Below are positions 54,981-64,000 of a stretch of DNA of 64,000 nucleotides, one piece after another. The notes below the pieces were generated by a model. It was not told where the DNA came from. It saw only the letters and a list, made by a program, of their open reading frames with translations, and did not search any database. Numbering within the stretch: the stretch's first letter is position 1; each line of letters opens with the position of its first letter. The position numbers and the translations under genes were made by a program. Origin of the DNA: Hylemonella sp. (GTDB lineage Bacteria > Pseudomonadota > Gammaproteobacteria > Burkholderiales > Burkholderiaceae_C); assembly GCF_027532185.1 (NCBI RefSeq), contig NZ_JAPZSV010000003.1, forward strand, positions 124,001-188,000, written 5' to 3'.

Positions 54981-56957
54981 TCAGTGCAGCGCGCGGTAGA
55001 TGGCCTCGGCGAGTTCGTGTGAGACGCCGTCCACCGAGGCCAGGTCCTCCACGCTGGCCCCTGCCACACCACGCACGCCACCGAAGCGCTGCAGCAGGCG
55101 TGCGCGCCGTTTGGGGCCGACGCCTGGAATGTCTTCGAGCTTGCTGCTCCCCGTGCGGACCTTGGCGCGCGCCGCGCGCATGCCGGTGATGGCGAAGCGG
55201 TGCGCCTCGTCGCGGATCTGCGCCACCAGCATCAGCGCGGCCGAGTCCTTGCCCAGATAGACCTTCTCGCGCCCGTCGGCAAAGACCAGCTCTTCCAGAC
55301 CGACCTTGCGGCCCTCGCCCTTCTCGACACCGACGATGAGGCCCAGGTCCAGGCCCAGTTGCTCGAAGACCTCGCGTGCCATGGCCACCTGGCCCTTGCC
55401 GCCGTCCACCAGCACGAGGTCGGGCAGACGGTCCGTGCCCTCGGTGGCCATGCCGCCCTCGCCTTCGCCGCCTTCACGCAGGGCCTGGGCCAGACGCGCA
55501 TAGCGGCGCGTCAGCACCTGGCGCATGGCGGCGTAGTCGTCACCGGGCGTGATGCCGTCAATCTTGTAGCGGCGGTACTCGCTGTTCTGCATCTTGTGGT
55601 GATGAAAGACCACGCAGGACGCCTGGGTGGATTCGCCGGCCGTGTGCGAGATGTCGAAGCACTCGATGCGCAGCTCGTCGAGCCGGTCCTGCGGCAAGGC
55701 CAGGGCCTCGGCCAGCGCGCGCGTGCGTGCCTGCTGCGAGCCCTCCTCGGCCAGAAGGCGGGCCAGCTGCAGACCGGCATTGGTCTGCGCCATCTCCAGC
55801 CAGATGCGGCGCTGTTCGCGCGGCTGGTGCACGGCACGAATCTTGATGCCCGTCTGCTCGGACAGCGCCTCGACCAGGCGCTTGTTCACCGGCACGCTGG
55901 TGATCAGCGTGGGCACGGCCGGCACCTCGACATAGTGCTGCGCGATGAAGGCTTCGAGCACCTGCACCTCGACCGGCGGCGGTGCGACGCCATCGTCTTC
56001 GCTGAGCTGCAGGGCCGCGGCATCGTCGACGTGGGTGGGGAAATAGGCCCGATCGCCCAGGTGGCGGCCGCCACGCACCATGGCCAGGTTGACGCAGGCG
56101 CGGCCACCCTGCACCTGCACGGCGAGGATGTCCACGTCACGGTCGTCCGCGCTCTCCACGGCCTGCTGGTGCAGCACGTTGGACAGGGCCGAGATCTGGT
56201 CGCGCAGCTCGGCCGCCTGCTCGAACTCCAGTTGTTCCGAGTGCCGCAGCATGCGTCCTTCGAGCTGTTGCAGCACCTGCTGGGTTTCGCCGCGCAGGAA
56301 GGCCTCGGCATGCGCCAGATCCTCGGCATAAGCCTCGGCGCTCACCAGGCCCACGCAGGGGCCGGAGCAGCGCTTGATCTGGTACAGCAGGCAGGGTCGC
56401 GTACGGTTGGCAAACACCGTGTCTTCGCAAGTCCGCAGGCGGAACACCTTCTGCAGCAGCAGGATGCCCTCCTTGACCGCCCAGGCGCTGGGATAGGGTC
56501 CGAAGTAGTGGTGCTTCTTCTCCACGGCCCCGCGGTAATAGGCCACGCGCGGCCAGGCGTTGGCCGAGCGCGGCTCACGGGACTGTGCCACGGTGATCTT
56601 CAGATAGGGATAGCTCTTGTCGTCACGGAACAGGATGTTGTAGCGCGGATGCTGGGTCTTGATGAGGTTGTTTTCCAGCAGCAGGGCCTCGGCCTCGCTG
56701 CGCACCACCGTGGTCTCCAGCCGCACGATCTTGCCCACCATGTGGCCGATGCGTGTGCCATCGTGGCTCTTCTGGAAATAGCTTGAGACGCGCTTCTTGA
56801 GGTTGCGCGCCTTGCCCACGTAGAGCAGGCCACCCTCGGCATCGAAGTAGCGGTAAACCCCCGGCAGTCCGGGCAGGGCAGCGACCTGGGCCAGCAGCTC
56901 GGCGCTGTGCTGGGCCACAGTCTCCTGCGTCTCGTCATCAAGCTCTTCGTTCTGCAT
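54981..56957 (-). CDS. uvrC: Excinuclease ABC subunit C
   Basis: UvrC makes both incisions in nucleotide excision repair. The 658-residue protein has the N-terminal GIY-YIG nuclease ([31 protein letters not shown] near residue 31), a Cys-rich region, a UVR motif, the RNase H-like endonuclease ([21 protein letters not shown] near 423 and [15 protein letters not shown] near 523) and tandem C-terminal HhH motifs ([21 protein letters not shown]). The ATG at 56957 starts at MQNEELDDE. An upstream in-frame extension would run into earP. It is divergent from earP. Confidence 0.97.
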   Translation of the reverse strand: MQNEELDDETQETVAQHSAELLAQVAALPGLPGVYRYFDAEGGLLYVGKARNLKKRVSSYFQKSHDGTRIGHMVGKIVRLETTVVRSEAEALLLENNLIKTQHPRYNILFRDDKSYPYLKITVAQSREPRSANAWPRVAYYRGAVEKKHHYFGPYPSAWAVKEGILLLQKVFRLRTCEDTVFANRTRPCLLYQIKRCSGPCVGLVSAEAYAEDLAHAEAFLRGETQQVLQQLEGRMLRHSEQLEFEQAAELRDQISALSNVLHQQAVESADDRDVDILAVQVQGGRACVNLAMVRGGRHLGDRAYFPTHVDDAAALQLSEDDGVAPPPVEVQVLEAFIAQHYVEVPAVPTLITSVPVNKRLVEALSEQTGIKIRAVHQPREQRRIWLEMAQTNAGLQLARLLAEEGSQQARTRALAEALALPQDRLDELRIECFDISHTAGESTQASCVVFHHHKMQNSEYRRYKIDGITPGDDYAAMRQVLTRRYARLAQALREGGEGEGGMATEGTDRLPDLVLVDGGKGQVAMAREVFEQLGLDLGLIVGVEKGEGRKVGLEELVFADGREKVYLGKDSAALMLVAQIRDEAHRFAITGMRAARAKVRTGSSKLEDIPGVGPKRRARLLQRFGGVRGVAGASVEDLASVDGVSHELAEAIYRALH

Positions 56958-56982
56958 AGGCCGTATTGTGGACAATCCCGGC

Positions 56983-58056
56983 ATGCAATCCGGGCAACGC
57001 TGGGACATTTTCTGCAAGGTCATCGATAACTACGGCGACATTGGTGTCTGCTGGCGCCTGGCGCGCCAGCTCGCGGCGTGCGGCCAGACCGTGCGCCTGT
57101 GGGTGGACGACGCCAGCGCCCTGCGCTGGATGGCGCCGCAGGGCTGCCCCGGCGTGGAGGTGCAGCCCTGGACCACGCCGCTGACGCTGGACGGCCTACC
57201 TTCGGGTCAGGTGCTGGTCGAGGCCTTCGGCTGCGAGGTGCCAGCTGAATTCGTGCAGCGTTACGTGGATTGGCGCGCTGCCGACGCACAGCCCGCACGC
57301 TGGATCAACCTTGAGTACCTCTCGGCCGAGCCCTATGTGGAACGCAGTCATGGCCTGCCCTCCCCCGTGATGCAAGGACCGGGGCGTGGCCTGAACAAGC
57401 GTTTTTTCTACCCGGGCTTCACGCCCGCAACGGGCGGCCTGCTGCGCGAGCCGGATCTGATGCGGCGCCAGGCCCGCTTCGACCCCCAGGCGTGGCTGGC
57501 GGCACAGGGCATCCCCCCCCGCCCGGAGCGGGCACGGGTCTCGCTCTTCTGTTACGAACCCGCGGCCCTGCCCGAGCTGCTGGACCGGCTGGCTGGCCGG
57601 CAGGCGCAGCTGCTGGTCACCGCGGGCCGCGCCACGGCCGCTGTGCGGGCCTGCAAGCTGCCCGCCGGGCTGGAAGTGCACGAGCTGCCCCATCTCACAC
57701 AGGACGACTACGACCACCTGCTCTGGGCCTGTGACCTCAATTTCGTGCGGGGCGAAGACTCGCTGGTCCGCGCGCTCTGGTCCGGCCGTCCCTATGTCTG
57801 GCAGATCTACCCGCAGGACGACAACGCCCACCACGCTAAGCTGGACGCCTTTCTGCGCCAGATCCAGGCTCCGGTCTCGCTACAGGCCTGGCACCGCACC
57901 TGGAACGGCATGGACACCCGCCCTCTGGCGTGGCCAGATCTGCCCACTTGGCAGACCGCCGCCCTGCAGACCCGGCAAGGCCTGCAGGACCAGCCCGACC
58001 TGCTCAGCCGGCTGCTGGAATTCACCGCCGCAGCTGCAGCGCGCCCAGCGCCCTGA
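56983..58056 (+). CDS. earP: EF-P arginine rhamnosyltransferase EarP
   Basis: EarP transfers rhamnose from TDP-rhamnose to Arg32 of elongation factor P, activating it to relieve polyproline stalling. The 357-residue GT-B type protein has [25 protein letters not shown] near the start, [22 protein letters not shown] near residue 107, NKRFFYPGF near 139 and [28 protein letters not shown] near 253, which carries the nucleotide-sugar-binding Arg/Glu. The ATG at 56983 was preferred to the upstream GTG at 56968. A C8 tract lies at 57513-57520. efp is next, 137 bases downstream. Confidence 0.96.
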   Translation: MQSGQRWDIFCKVIDNYGDIGVCWRLARQLAACGQTVRLWVDDASALRWMAPQGCPGVEVQPWTTPLTLDGLPSGQVLVEAFGCEVPAEFVQRYVDWRAADAQPARWINLEYLSAEPYVERSHGLPSPVMQGPGRGLNKRFFYPGFTPATGGLLREPDLMRRQARFDPQAWLAAQGIPPRPERARVSLFCYEPAALPELLDRLAGRQAQLLVTAGRATAAVRACKLPAGLEVHELPHLTQDDYDHLLWACDLNFVRGEDSLVRALWSGRPYVWQIYPQDDNAHHAKLDAFLRQIQAPVSLQAWHRTWNGMDTRPLAWPDLPTWQTAALQTRQGLQDQPDLLSRLLEFTAAAAARPAP

Positions 58057-58193
58057 AAAAACGATAAAATTCAAGGCTTTGCGGAAAGCACCCGGCGCGC
58101 CCGGCGGCTTTTCGACTGCCGCACGCACGAACACCGTCCCACCGGGAAGCAGGGAGTCTGAGCGGCCAACCGAATCAGCACTACGGAAACATT

Positions 58194-58748
58194 ATGAAAA
58201 TCGCTCAGGAAATTCGCGCCGGCAACGTGATCATGCACGGCAAGGACCCCATGGTCGTGCTCAAGACCGAATACAGCCGCGGTGGCCGTAACGCCGCCAC
58301 CGTGCGCATGAAGCTCAAGAGCCTGATCGCCAACTTCGGTACCGAAGTGGTGTTCAAGGCCGACGACAAGATGGACCAGATCATCCTGGACAAGAAGGAG
58401 TGCACGTACTCCTACTTCGCCGATCCCATGTACGTCTGCATGGACGCCGACTACAACCAGTACGAGGTCGAGGCCGAGAACATGGGCGACGCCCTGAACT
58501 ACCTCGAAGACGGCATGCCCGTCGAAGTGGTGTTCTACGACGGCAAGGCCATCTCGGTCGAACTGCCTACCAGCGTGGTGCGCGAGATCACCTGGACCGA
58601 ACCCGCCGTCAAGGGCGACACCTCGGGCAAGGTGCTCAAGCCGGCCAAGATCGCCACCGGTTTCGAAGTGGCCGTGCCGCTGTTCGTCGACCAGGGCGAC
58701 AAGATCGAGATCGACACGCGCACCGGCGAATACCGCAAGCGCGTCTGA
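58194..58748 (+). CDS. efp: Elongation factor P (Arg32 type)
   Basis: EF-P binds stalled ribosomes and promotes peptide bonds at consecutive prolines. The 184-residue protein has three beta-barrel domains. The loop at residues 28-34 reads SRGGRNA, placing Arg at position 32 instead of the Lys modified by EpmA. This agrees with the neighbouring earP and predicts rhamnosylation. The leader carries a TAAAAT -10 candidate at 58065-58070. A terminator follows. Confidence 0.98.
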   Translation: MKIAQEIRAGNVIMHGKDPMVVLKTEYSRGGRNAATVRMKLKSLIANFGTEVVFKADDKMDQIILDKKECTYSYFADPMYVCMDADYNQYEVEAENMGDALNYLEDGMPVEVVFYDGKAISVELPTSVVREITWTEPAVKGDTSGKVLKPAKIATGFEVAVPLFVDQGDKIEIDTRTGEYRKRV

Positions 58749-58767
58749 TCGTCCACCGATCCAGAAC

Positions 58768-58793
58768 AAGGCTCCTGCGGGAGCCTTTTCTTT
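58768..58793 (+). terminator. Intrinsic terminator after efp
   Basis: AAGGCTCC (58768-58775) pairs with GGAGCCTT (58780-58787) around a four-base TGCG-type loop, followed by TTCTTTT. It closes the efp transcript. Confidence 0.9.
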
Positions 58794-58824
58794 TGGCCTG
58801 GCGGATTCGGTGTAGGCTATCCGC

Positions 58825-60420
58825 ATGAGCGAAGACGATATCGCCCGCCCCGAAGATGCCCAGGCGGGTAACGGCACCCTGCCCTCGCGGCTGGCGCTGC
58901 GCCGCGTGCTGATCGACACCTGGCACGAGAACGTGGCCTACATGCACCGCGACTGCGAGATCTACCGGGCCGAGGGCTTCAAGGCCCTGTCCAAGGTCGA
59001 GGTCCGCAGCAACGGGCGTAGCGTGCTGGCCACGCTCAATGTGGTGGACGATGCGGGCATCGTGGCCTGCGGGGAACTCGGGCTGTCCAAGGCCGCCTTT
59101 GCGCAGCTGGACGTCGCCGACGGCCACACGGTGACGGTGGCGCAGGCCGAGCCACCGGCCTCCATCGGCGCCCTGCACCGCAAGCTCGGCGGCGAGCGCC
59201 TGAGCCTGGAGGACTTCCGGGCCATCGTGCACGACATCAGCGCCCACCACTACTCCAAGATCGAACTCACGGCCTTTGTCGTCGCCACCCACCGCGACGA
59301 GCTGGATCGCGAGGAGGTGCTGTTTCTGACGCAGTCCATGGTCGAGGCCGGCTCCCGGCTGGACTGGCAGGAGCCGCTGGTGGTGGACAAGCACTGCATC
59401 GGCGGCATTCCGGGCAACCGCACCTCCATGCTGGTCGTGCCCATCGTGGCAGCGCACGGCATGCTCTGCCCCAAGACCTCCTCGCGCGCCATCACCTCGC
59501 CGGCCGGTACCGCCGACACCATGGAGGTGCTGGCCGACGTCGAGCTTCCGATCGAACACCTGCAGCAGATCGTGCAGCAGCACCGCGGCTGCCTGGCCTG
59601 GGGCGGCACGGCCCAGCTCTCGCCGGCCGATGACGTGCTGATCTCGGTGGAACGTCCGCTGGCACTCGATGCCCCGGGCCAGATGGTGGCCTCCATCCTG
59701 TCCAAGAAGATCGCCGCGGGCTCCAGCCATCTGGTGCTGGACATCCCCATCGGACCCACGGCCAAGGTGCGCTCCATGCCCGAGGCACAGCGCCTGCGTC
59801 GCCTCTTCGAATACGTGGCGCGGCGCATGAAGCTCTCGCTCGACGTGGTCATCACCGACGGCCGCCAACCCATTGGCCAGGGTATCGGCCCGGTGCTGGA
59901 GGCGCGCGACGTGATGCGCGTGCTCGAAAACGATCCGCGCGCGCCCATGGATCTGCGCCAGAAGGCCCTGCGCCTGGCGGGCCGTATGCTGGAGGCCGAT
60001 CCCGACGTGCGCGGGGGCGACGGCTATGCCATCGCGCGCGACATCCTCGACTCGGGCCGCGCACTCAAGAAGATGAACGACCTCATCGACGCCCAGGGCC
60101 GACGCCCCTTCGACCACCACCATCCGCCGCTGGGCCGGCTCAGCTTCGAGGTCCTCGCACATGGCAGCGGCGTGGTCTGCGGCATCGACAACCTGCAGCT
60201 GGCCCGCATCGCGCGCTTCGCGGGTGCCCCCAAGGTCGCAGAGGCCGGCGTGGACCTGTGCGCCAAGCTGGGCGACGACGTGCGCGACGGCCAGGTGCTC
60301 TACCGCGTCCACGCCAGCTTCCCCGCCGACCTGGAATTCGCACGCCAGGCCTGTGCGCGCCACAGCGGCTACCAGATTGGCCGCGCCGAAGACGTGCCGC
60401 ATGCCTACGTGGAGTTCTGA
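58825..60420 (+). CDS. Thymidine/AMP phosphorylase family protein (long type)
   Basis: This phosphorylase of the nucleoside phosphorylase II family is 531 residues, longer than E. coli DeoA (440). It has an extra N-terminal domain of about 90 residues like archaeal AMP phosphorylase. Family segments are [32 protein letters not shown] near residue 150, [17 protein letters not shown] near 187, [23 protein letters not shown] near 221 and [25 protein letters not shown] near 455. It cleaves a nucleoside or nucleotide with phosphate, but the substrate is not settled by sequence. Its stop shares a base with the start of the PRPP-synthetase-like gene. Confidence 0.9.
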   Translation: MSEDDIARPEDAQAGNGTLPSRLALRRVLIDTWHENVAYMHRDCEIYRAEGFKALSKVEVRSNGRSVLATLNVVDDAGIVACGELGLSKAAFAQLDVADGHTVTVAQAEPPASIGALHRKLGGERLSLEDFRAIVHDISAHHYSKIELTAFVVATHRDELDREEVLFLTQSMVEAGSRLDWQEPLVVDKHCIGGIPGNRTSMLVVPIVAAHGMLCPKTSSRAITSPAGTADTMEVLADVELPIEHLQQIVQQHRGCLAWGGTAQLSPADDVLISVERPLALDAPGQMVASILSKKIAAGSSHLVLDIPIGPTAKVRSMPEAQRLRRLFEYVARRMKLSLDVVITDGRQPIGQGIGPVLEARDVMRVLENDPRAPMDLRQKALRLAGRMLEADPDVRGGDGYAIARDILDSGRALKKMNDLIDAQGRRPFDHHHPPLGRLSFEVLAHGSGVVCGIDNLQLARIARFAGAPKVAEAGVDLCAKLGDDVRDGQVLYRVHASFPADLEFARQACARHSGYQIGRAEDVPHAYVEF

Positions 60421-61295
60421 TGCGCCCCGCCCTCCTGTTGCACTTTGAAGATGAGTCAGACCAGGCCGCGCGTATCGCCGCGGCGGCTGGCATCGCCACG
60501 GCCTGCATCGCGCGTCACCGTTTTCCCGACGGCGAGCTCAAGCTGCGCCTGCCCGAACAACTGCCGCCACGCATCGCCCTGCTGCGATCCCTGGCCCAGC
60601 CCAACGAAAAGCTCGTGGAGCTGCTGCTGGCCGCGCGTACCGCGCGTACCCTGGGCGCGACGCAGCTCACGCTGATCGCGCCCTACCTGGCCTATATGCG
60701 CCAGGACATGGCCTTCACCGCCGGCGAGGCTGTGAGCCAGCGCATCGTGGGCTCCTTCCTGGCCGACCTCTTCGACGCTGTGATCACCGTGGATCCGCAC
60801 CTGCACCGCATCCAGACGCTGGGAGAAGCCGTGCCGGTGCCACGCACCGTGGTGCTCAGCGGTGCGCCGCTGCTGGCCGATCTGATCGCGCAGCGGCGGC
60901 CCGACGCCTTGCTGATCGGCCCCGACGAGGAATCGGCCCAGTGGATCGCCCAGGCCGCCACGCGCCATGGTTTCGACCAAGCGGTCTGCCGCAAGGTACG
61001 CCACGGCGATCGTCATGTCGATATCGCCCTGCCAGCGGTCACCGTACGTGGCCGCGCCGTCGTGCTGCTCGACGACATGGCCAGCAGCGGCCACACCCTG
61101 GCGCAGGCCGCACGCGCGCTGCTGGCCGCCGATGCCGCCAGCGTGGACGTGGCCGTGACCCACGCGCTTTTTTCCGACGATGCCGGCCCCTTGCTCTGGC
61201 AGGCGGGCGTCCGCCAGGTCTGGAGCACGGATTGCATCGCCCACCCCAGCAACGCCGTGCGCATGGCGCCGGCCATCGCTGCCGCTCTCCAGTGA
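60420..61295 (+). CDS. Ribose-phosphate diphosphokinase family protein
   Basis: This protein of the PRPP synthetase family has 291 residues and is probably distinct from the housekeeping PrsA, which is longer (about 315) and usually linked to ispE and rplY. It has RHRFPDGELKLRL near residue 37, PYLAYMRQDMAF near 88, VDPHLHR near 124 and the PRPP-binding loop VVLLDDMASSGHTLAQAA near 216. It starts within the stop of the phosphorylase gene (TGATG), so the two are translationally coupled. It likely converts the phosphoribosyl product of that enzyme, which is inference. Confidence 0.9.
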   Translation: MRPALLLHFEDESDQAARIAAAAGIATACIARHRFPDGELKLRLPEQLPPRIALLRSLAQPNEKLVELLLAARTARTLGATQLTLIAPYLAYMRQDMAFTAGEAVSQRIVGSFLADLFDAVITVDPHLHRIQTLGEAVPVPRTVVLSGAPLLADLIAQRRPDALLIGPDEESAQWIAQAATRHGFDQAVCRKVRHGDRHVDIALPAVTVRGRAVVLLDDMASSGHTLAQAARALLAADAASVDVAVTHALFSDDAGPLLWQAGVRQVWSTDCIAHPSNAVRMAPAIAAALQ

Positions 61296-61302
61296 GTCCC
61301 GT

Positions 61303-62184
61303 ATGAAGACCCCGCACGATCTCAGCACCCGCACCCTGGCCGATGCCTGGGCCGATCTCAAGGCTCACGCCGACGCCGGCATCCCCCTGCAGGCCGATGC
61401 CTACCGCCTGGCCTTCGCCGACCCCGAGTTCCTGCTGCGCCGCGAGACGCGCGGCATCCGCTTCCAGCTTGAGCTGCTCAAGCCGGACCTAGAGCAGCAG
61501 GCCCAGGGCGTGACCAGCACCATCGTCGTCTTCGGCAGCGCGCGCTTTGTCGATGCGGAGGAAGCCCAGCGCCGCCTCGCCGCCGCGCGCGCTGGCGGTG
61601 ACGCCCGCGCCCTCGCACAGGCCGAGCGCGACGCCCGCAACGCGCAGTACTACGAACAGGCGCGCCGCTTCGGCCGCCTGGTCGCGGAGCACAGTGCAAA
61701 GCTGTCACATGCCGAGCGGCTCTACATCTGCACCGGCGGCGGCCCGGGCATCATGGAAGCGGCCAACCGCGGTGCGTACGAGGCCGGCGCACTCAACGTG
61801 GGGCTCAACATCGCCCTGCCGCACGAGCAGTCGGGCAACCGCTACATCTCGCCCAGCCTGTGCTTCAAGTTCCACTACTTCGCGCTGCGCAAGATGCACT
61901 TCATGATGCGCGCCAAGGCCCTCGTGGCCTTTCCGGGCGGCTTTGGCACGCTGGACGAGCTGTTCGAGATCCTGACCCTGGTGCAGACCGGCAAGTCCGA
62001 GCCTGTGCCGGTGGTGCTCTTCGGCAGCAGCTTCTGGCAGCGCCTGATCAACTTTGACCTGCTGGTGGAGGAAGGCGTGATCTCGCCCGAAGACACGCAG
62101 CTCTTCAAGCTCGTGGACACGCCCGAGGCGGCCTGGGACGCTATCCAGTCCTACTATCGGCTGGGGGCGGGACCGGCGCCCTGA
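61303..62184 (+). CDS. LOG family protein (nucleotide phosphoribohydrolase-like)
   Basis: This is a 293-residue member of the LOG/TIGR00730-like family, whose characterised members hydrolyse nucleoside 5'-monophosphates to base plus ribose-5-phosphate. It has TGGGPGIMEAANRGAYEAGA near residue 145, the family signature FPGGFGTLDELFEIL near 208 (PGGxGTxxE) and an N-terminal extension of about 100 residues. It follows the PRPP-synthetase-like gene by seven bases. The 3' end overlaps the convergent MFS gene by 44 bases. Confidence 0.9.
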   Translation: MKTPHDLSTRTLADAWADLKAHADAGIPLQADAYRLAFADPEFLLRRETRGIRFQLELLKPDLEQQAQGVTSTIVVFGSARFVDAEEAQRRLAAARAGGDARALAQAERDARNAQYYEQARRFGRLVAEHSAKLSHAERLYICTGGGPGIMEAANRGAYEAGALNVGLNIALPHEQSGNRYISPSLCFKFHYFALRKMHFMMRAKALVAFPGGFGTLDELFEILTLVQTGKSEPVPVVLFGSSFWQRLINFDLLVEEGVISPEDTQLFKLVDTPEAAWDAIQSYYRLGAGPAP

Positions 62185-63370
62185 GCTGCCAGGCGGTGCG
62201 GCTACCCAGGCCCACAGCGGCGCCGACCACCCAGAACACGATGGACACGCCAACCACCGCGCCGATGCTGCCGAAGAGCAGGGGCATGAGCACGCTGGAG
62301 CCGTTGAGTGACATCAGGCGCAGGCCCAGGGCCTCACCGTGGCGGTCGGCCGGGGTGATCTGGTGCAGGGTGCTCATGATCATGGGCTGCACCGAGCCCA
62401 ACACCAGGCCCAGCAGCACCGAACACACGCCCATGGTCAGGGCACTGGGCATCAGCGGATAGAGACCGAAAAGCAGCGCCGTGGCCACCATGGCGCTGCT
62501 GACCACCACCCACTCGCGCAGATGCCGCGCCAGCCAGGGCATGAGCAGACGCACCACGGTGGCCGCGATGGCAAAGGAGCCGAGCAGCATGCCGATGGTG
62601 GACGCGCTGTAGCCGCGCTCATGGCCCAGCACGGGCAGCACGAAGGTGTGCACATCCCAGCACGAGGAAAGAAACCAGTTGACCAGCAACAGGCGACGCA
62701 TCATGGGATCGCGCAGCAGGTCCCAGGCTCGGCGGCGGCCCTGCTCGGCCGCGGATGCCTGCGAGGGCAGATCGGGCGTACGCCGCACCAGCCACCAGGT
62801 CAGCAGGGGCAGCAAGGCCATAAGCAGAAAGGCGCTGCGGTAGCCACCGAGATCACCCGCCTCACCGCCGAGCCAGACACCGGCGTGGTCGATCAGCAGG
62901 CCCGCGAGCAACGGGCCCAGGAAGTTGGAAGTAGCCGGCCCGATGGACAACCAGCTGAAGACCTGCCGCAGTTCTGCGGCGTCGCGCGCCGCGCGCCCCA
63001 CATGGCGTTGCAGCGTGATCGAGGCCGCCCCGGTGGCCCCGCCGCTGAGCAGCGCCGCCACGCACAAGGCGGGAAAGACTGGGAAGAGCACGGCCAGTGC
63101 CGTGCCTGCACTGGCGGCGATCACGCACCAGGCGATCGGGCGACGCAGGCCGTGCCGGTCCGCATAGCGGCCGGCAGGCAGCGCCAGAAAGACCTGGGCC
63201 AATGCGAACAGGGCCATGAGCAGCCCCACAGCCAGCGCGCTGTAACCCTGCGTGAGTGCCAACAGCGGGGCCGCCATGCGCAGACCCGCCATGCAGGCAT
63301 GCAGACAGATGTGCCCGCCGATCAGGCGTGGCAGCTGATGGTGCGGGGCCGCCGTGTCCGTGACGCTCAC
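62141..63370 (-). CDS. MFS transporter
   Basis: This inner-membrane protein of 409 residues has about 12 predicted helices in the major facilitator pattern. It has LALPAGRYADRHGLRRPIAW near residue 62 (motif A), SWLSIGPATSNFLGPLLAGLLIDHAG near 139 and a second-half segment LGSVQPMIMSTLHQITPADRHGEALGLRLMSLNGSS. The substrate is unknown. The 5' end overlaps the rmuC stop by four bases and the 3' end overlaps the LOG gene antisense by 44 bases. Confidence 0.9.
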   Translation of the reverse strand: MSVTDTAAPHHQLPRLIGGHICLHACMAGLRMAAPLLALTQGYSALAVGLLMALFALAQVFLALPAGRYADRHGLRRPIAWCVIAASAGTALAVLFPVFPALCVAALLSGGATGAASITLQRHVGRAARDAAELRQVFSWLSIGPATSNFLGPLLAGLLIDHAGVWLGGEAGDLGGYRSAFLLMALLPLLTWWLVRRTPDLPSQASAAEQGRRRAWDLLRDPMMRRLLLVNWFLSSCWDVHTFVLPVLGHERGYSASTIGMLLGSFAIAATVVRLLMPWLARHLREWVVVSSAMVATALLFGLYPLMPSALTMGVCSVLLGLVLGSVQPMIMSTLHQITPADRHGEALGLRLMSLNGSSVLMPLLFGSIGAVVGVSIVFWVVGAAVGLGSRTAWQLRAPVPPPADSRTG

Positions 63371-64000
63371 CCCTCGTCGGCCTCTTTGTCCAGCGGCAGC
63401 AGGGTCTGGGCCTGGGCCTCGGGCAGGGCCTCGACCTGACGCAGGGCGCGGCCCATGGCGCGGCTGCGCACCTCGGCACTGCTCAGCGTGTTGAGCACGG
63501 TCTCGGTCTGGGACTTGACCTTGGCGAGCACGTCACCGAACTTGCCGAACTCGGTCTTGACCGCGCCCAGCACCTGCCAGACCTCGCTGGAACGCTTTTC
63601 CAATGCCAGGGTGCGAAAGCCCATCTGCAGGGAGCTGAGCATGGCCAGCAGCGTGGTGGGCCCGGCCAGCGTGACGCGGTGCTCGCGCTGCAAGGCTTCC
63701 ATCAAGCCCGGGCGCCGCAGCACCTCGGCATACAGGCCCTCGGTCGGCAGGAAGAGGATGGCAAAGTCCGTCGTGTACGGCGGCTCCACGTATTTTTCCG
63801 CGATGGATTTCGCCTCGAGGCGGATGCGGGCCTCCAGGGCCTTGGCGGCAGCTTCGGCGGCCAGGGCATCGGCGCGCTGCTGCGCATCGAGCAGGCGCTC
63901 GTAGTCCTCGTTGGGAAACTTGGCGTCGATGGGCAGCCACAGCGGCGTGCCGTCATCCGCCTTGCCGGGCAGGCGGATGGCGAAGTCCACCACGTTCTTG
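63367..64000 (-). CDS. rmuC: DNA recombination protein RmuC, C-terminal part (runs off window end)
   Basis: RmuC limits inversions and other rearrangements and has a PD-(D/E)XK-like nuclease core. The visible 210 or so residues carry the family segments VDFAIRLPGK then PLWLPIDAKFPNEDYERLL (the Asp-Lys pair), an alanine-rich helix, EPPYTTDFAILFLPTEGLYAEVLRRPGL and LAGPTTLLAMLSSLQMGFRTLALEKRSSEVWQVLGAVKTEFGKFGDVL. The N-terminal membrane anchor and coiled coil lie beyond the window. It is coupled to the downstream MFS gene by a four-base overlap. Confidence 0.95.
   Translation of the reverse strand, partial: KNVVDFAIRLPGKADDGTPLWLPIDAKFPNEDYERLLDAQQRADALAAEAAAKALEARIRLEAKSIAEKYVEPPYTTDFAILFLPTEGLYAEVLRRPGLMEALQREHRVTLAGPTTLLAMLSSLQMGFRTLALEKRSSEVWQVLGAVKTEFGKFGDVLAKVKSQTETVLNTLSSAEVRSRAMGRALRQVEALPEAQAQTLLPLDKEADEG

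Noticed and set aside
57513-57520. C8 run in earP as a phase-variation switch
   Set aside because: Eight-base C/G runs occur at least three times in this window, so chance is a sufficient explanation without strain comparison. It is mentioned only as a side note.

Overview
This 64 kb window is GC-rich chromosomal DNA from a betaproteobacterium of the order Burkholderiales, most likely Comamonadaceae. The evidence is the gene order (Mth938-like gene, alaA, hom, thrC, mobB, moeA, moaD, moaE, clpB; rpsF-priB-rpsR-rplI-dnaB; surE-pcm-nlpD-rpoS; hupB-tRNA-Val-ppiD-tRNA-His), the EarP/EF-P(Arg32) pair, and HemP and DUF2145 proteins typical of that order. Coding density is very high and no gap without a gene exceeds 300 bases. 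I see no insertion sequence, prophage, integron or CRISPR array.

Layout. 1-11.8 kb: clpB (cut by the window edge, with a heat-shock-type promoter), a periplasmic PQQ sugar dehydrogenase, two secreted proteins of unknown role, molybdenum-cofactor genes, threonine biosynthesis, alaA, an Mth938-like gene and a Bcp peroxiredoxin. 11.8-17.6 kb: PIN-PhoH ATPase, dnaB, the rplI/rpsR/priB/rpsF operon and a DnaQ-type exonuclease. 17.6-23 kb: a DUF294 signalling protein with a sodium/solute symporter and its DUF4212 partner, then an unrecognised TPR/membrane-protein pair. 23.2-26.7 kb: divergent ppsA and ppsR.

26.7-39.75 kb is the most interesting part, an iron/tetrapyrrole acquisition locus. A central divergent control region with Fur-like sites drives, on the minus strand, a ZnuD-like TonB-dependent receptor. 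A second Fur-like site precedes a haem-receptor-family TonB-dependent receptor followed by a very large CobN-type chelatase, a ChaN haem-binding protein, an ExbB/MotA-type proton channel and a DUF2149 protein. On the plus strand it drives a 23-codon membrane micro-ORF, tonB, exbB, exbD and hemP, closed by an HbpS/GlcG-like gene. The chelatase has a signal sequence and a C-terminal membrane anchor, so it is probably periplasmic, where there is no ATP. The neighbouring proton channel could be what powers it. The arrangement resembles the Bacteroidota hmuRS...UV haem operon.

40-50.7 kb: Bax-inhibitor-1 protein, a small lipoprotein, rlmD, a PolB-like exonuclease, rpoS-nlpD-pcm-surE, a quinone oxidoreductase, a DHA2 efflux pump and kdsA. 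50.7-58.8 kb: tRNA-His, ppiD, tRNA-Val, hupB, an EamA exporter, pgsA, uvrC, earP and efp. 58.8-64 kb: a three-gene nucleotide/phosphoribosyl cluster (long thymidine/AMP phosphorylase family, PRPP synthetase family, LOG family), an MFS transporter and the 3' part of rmuC.
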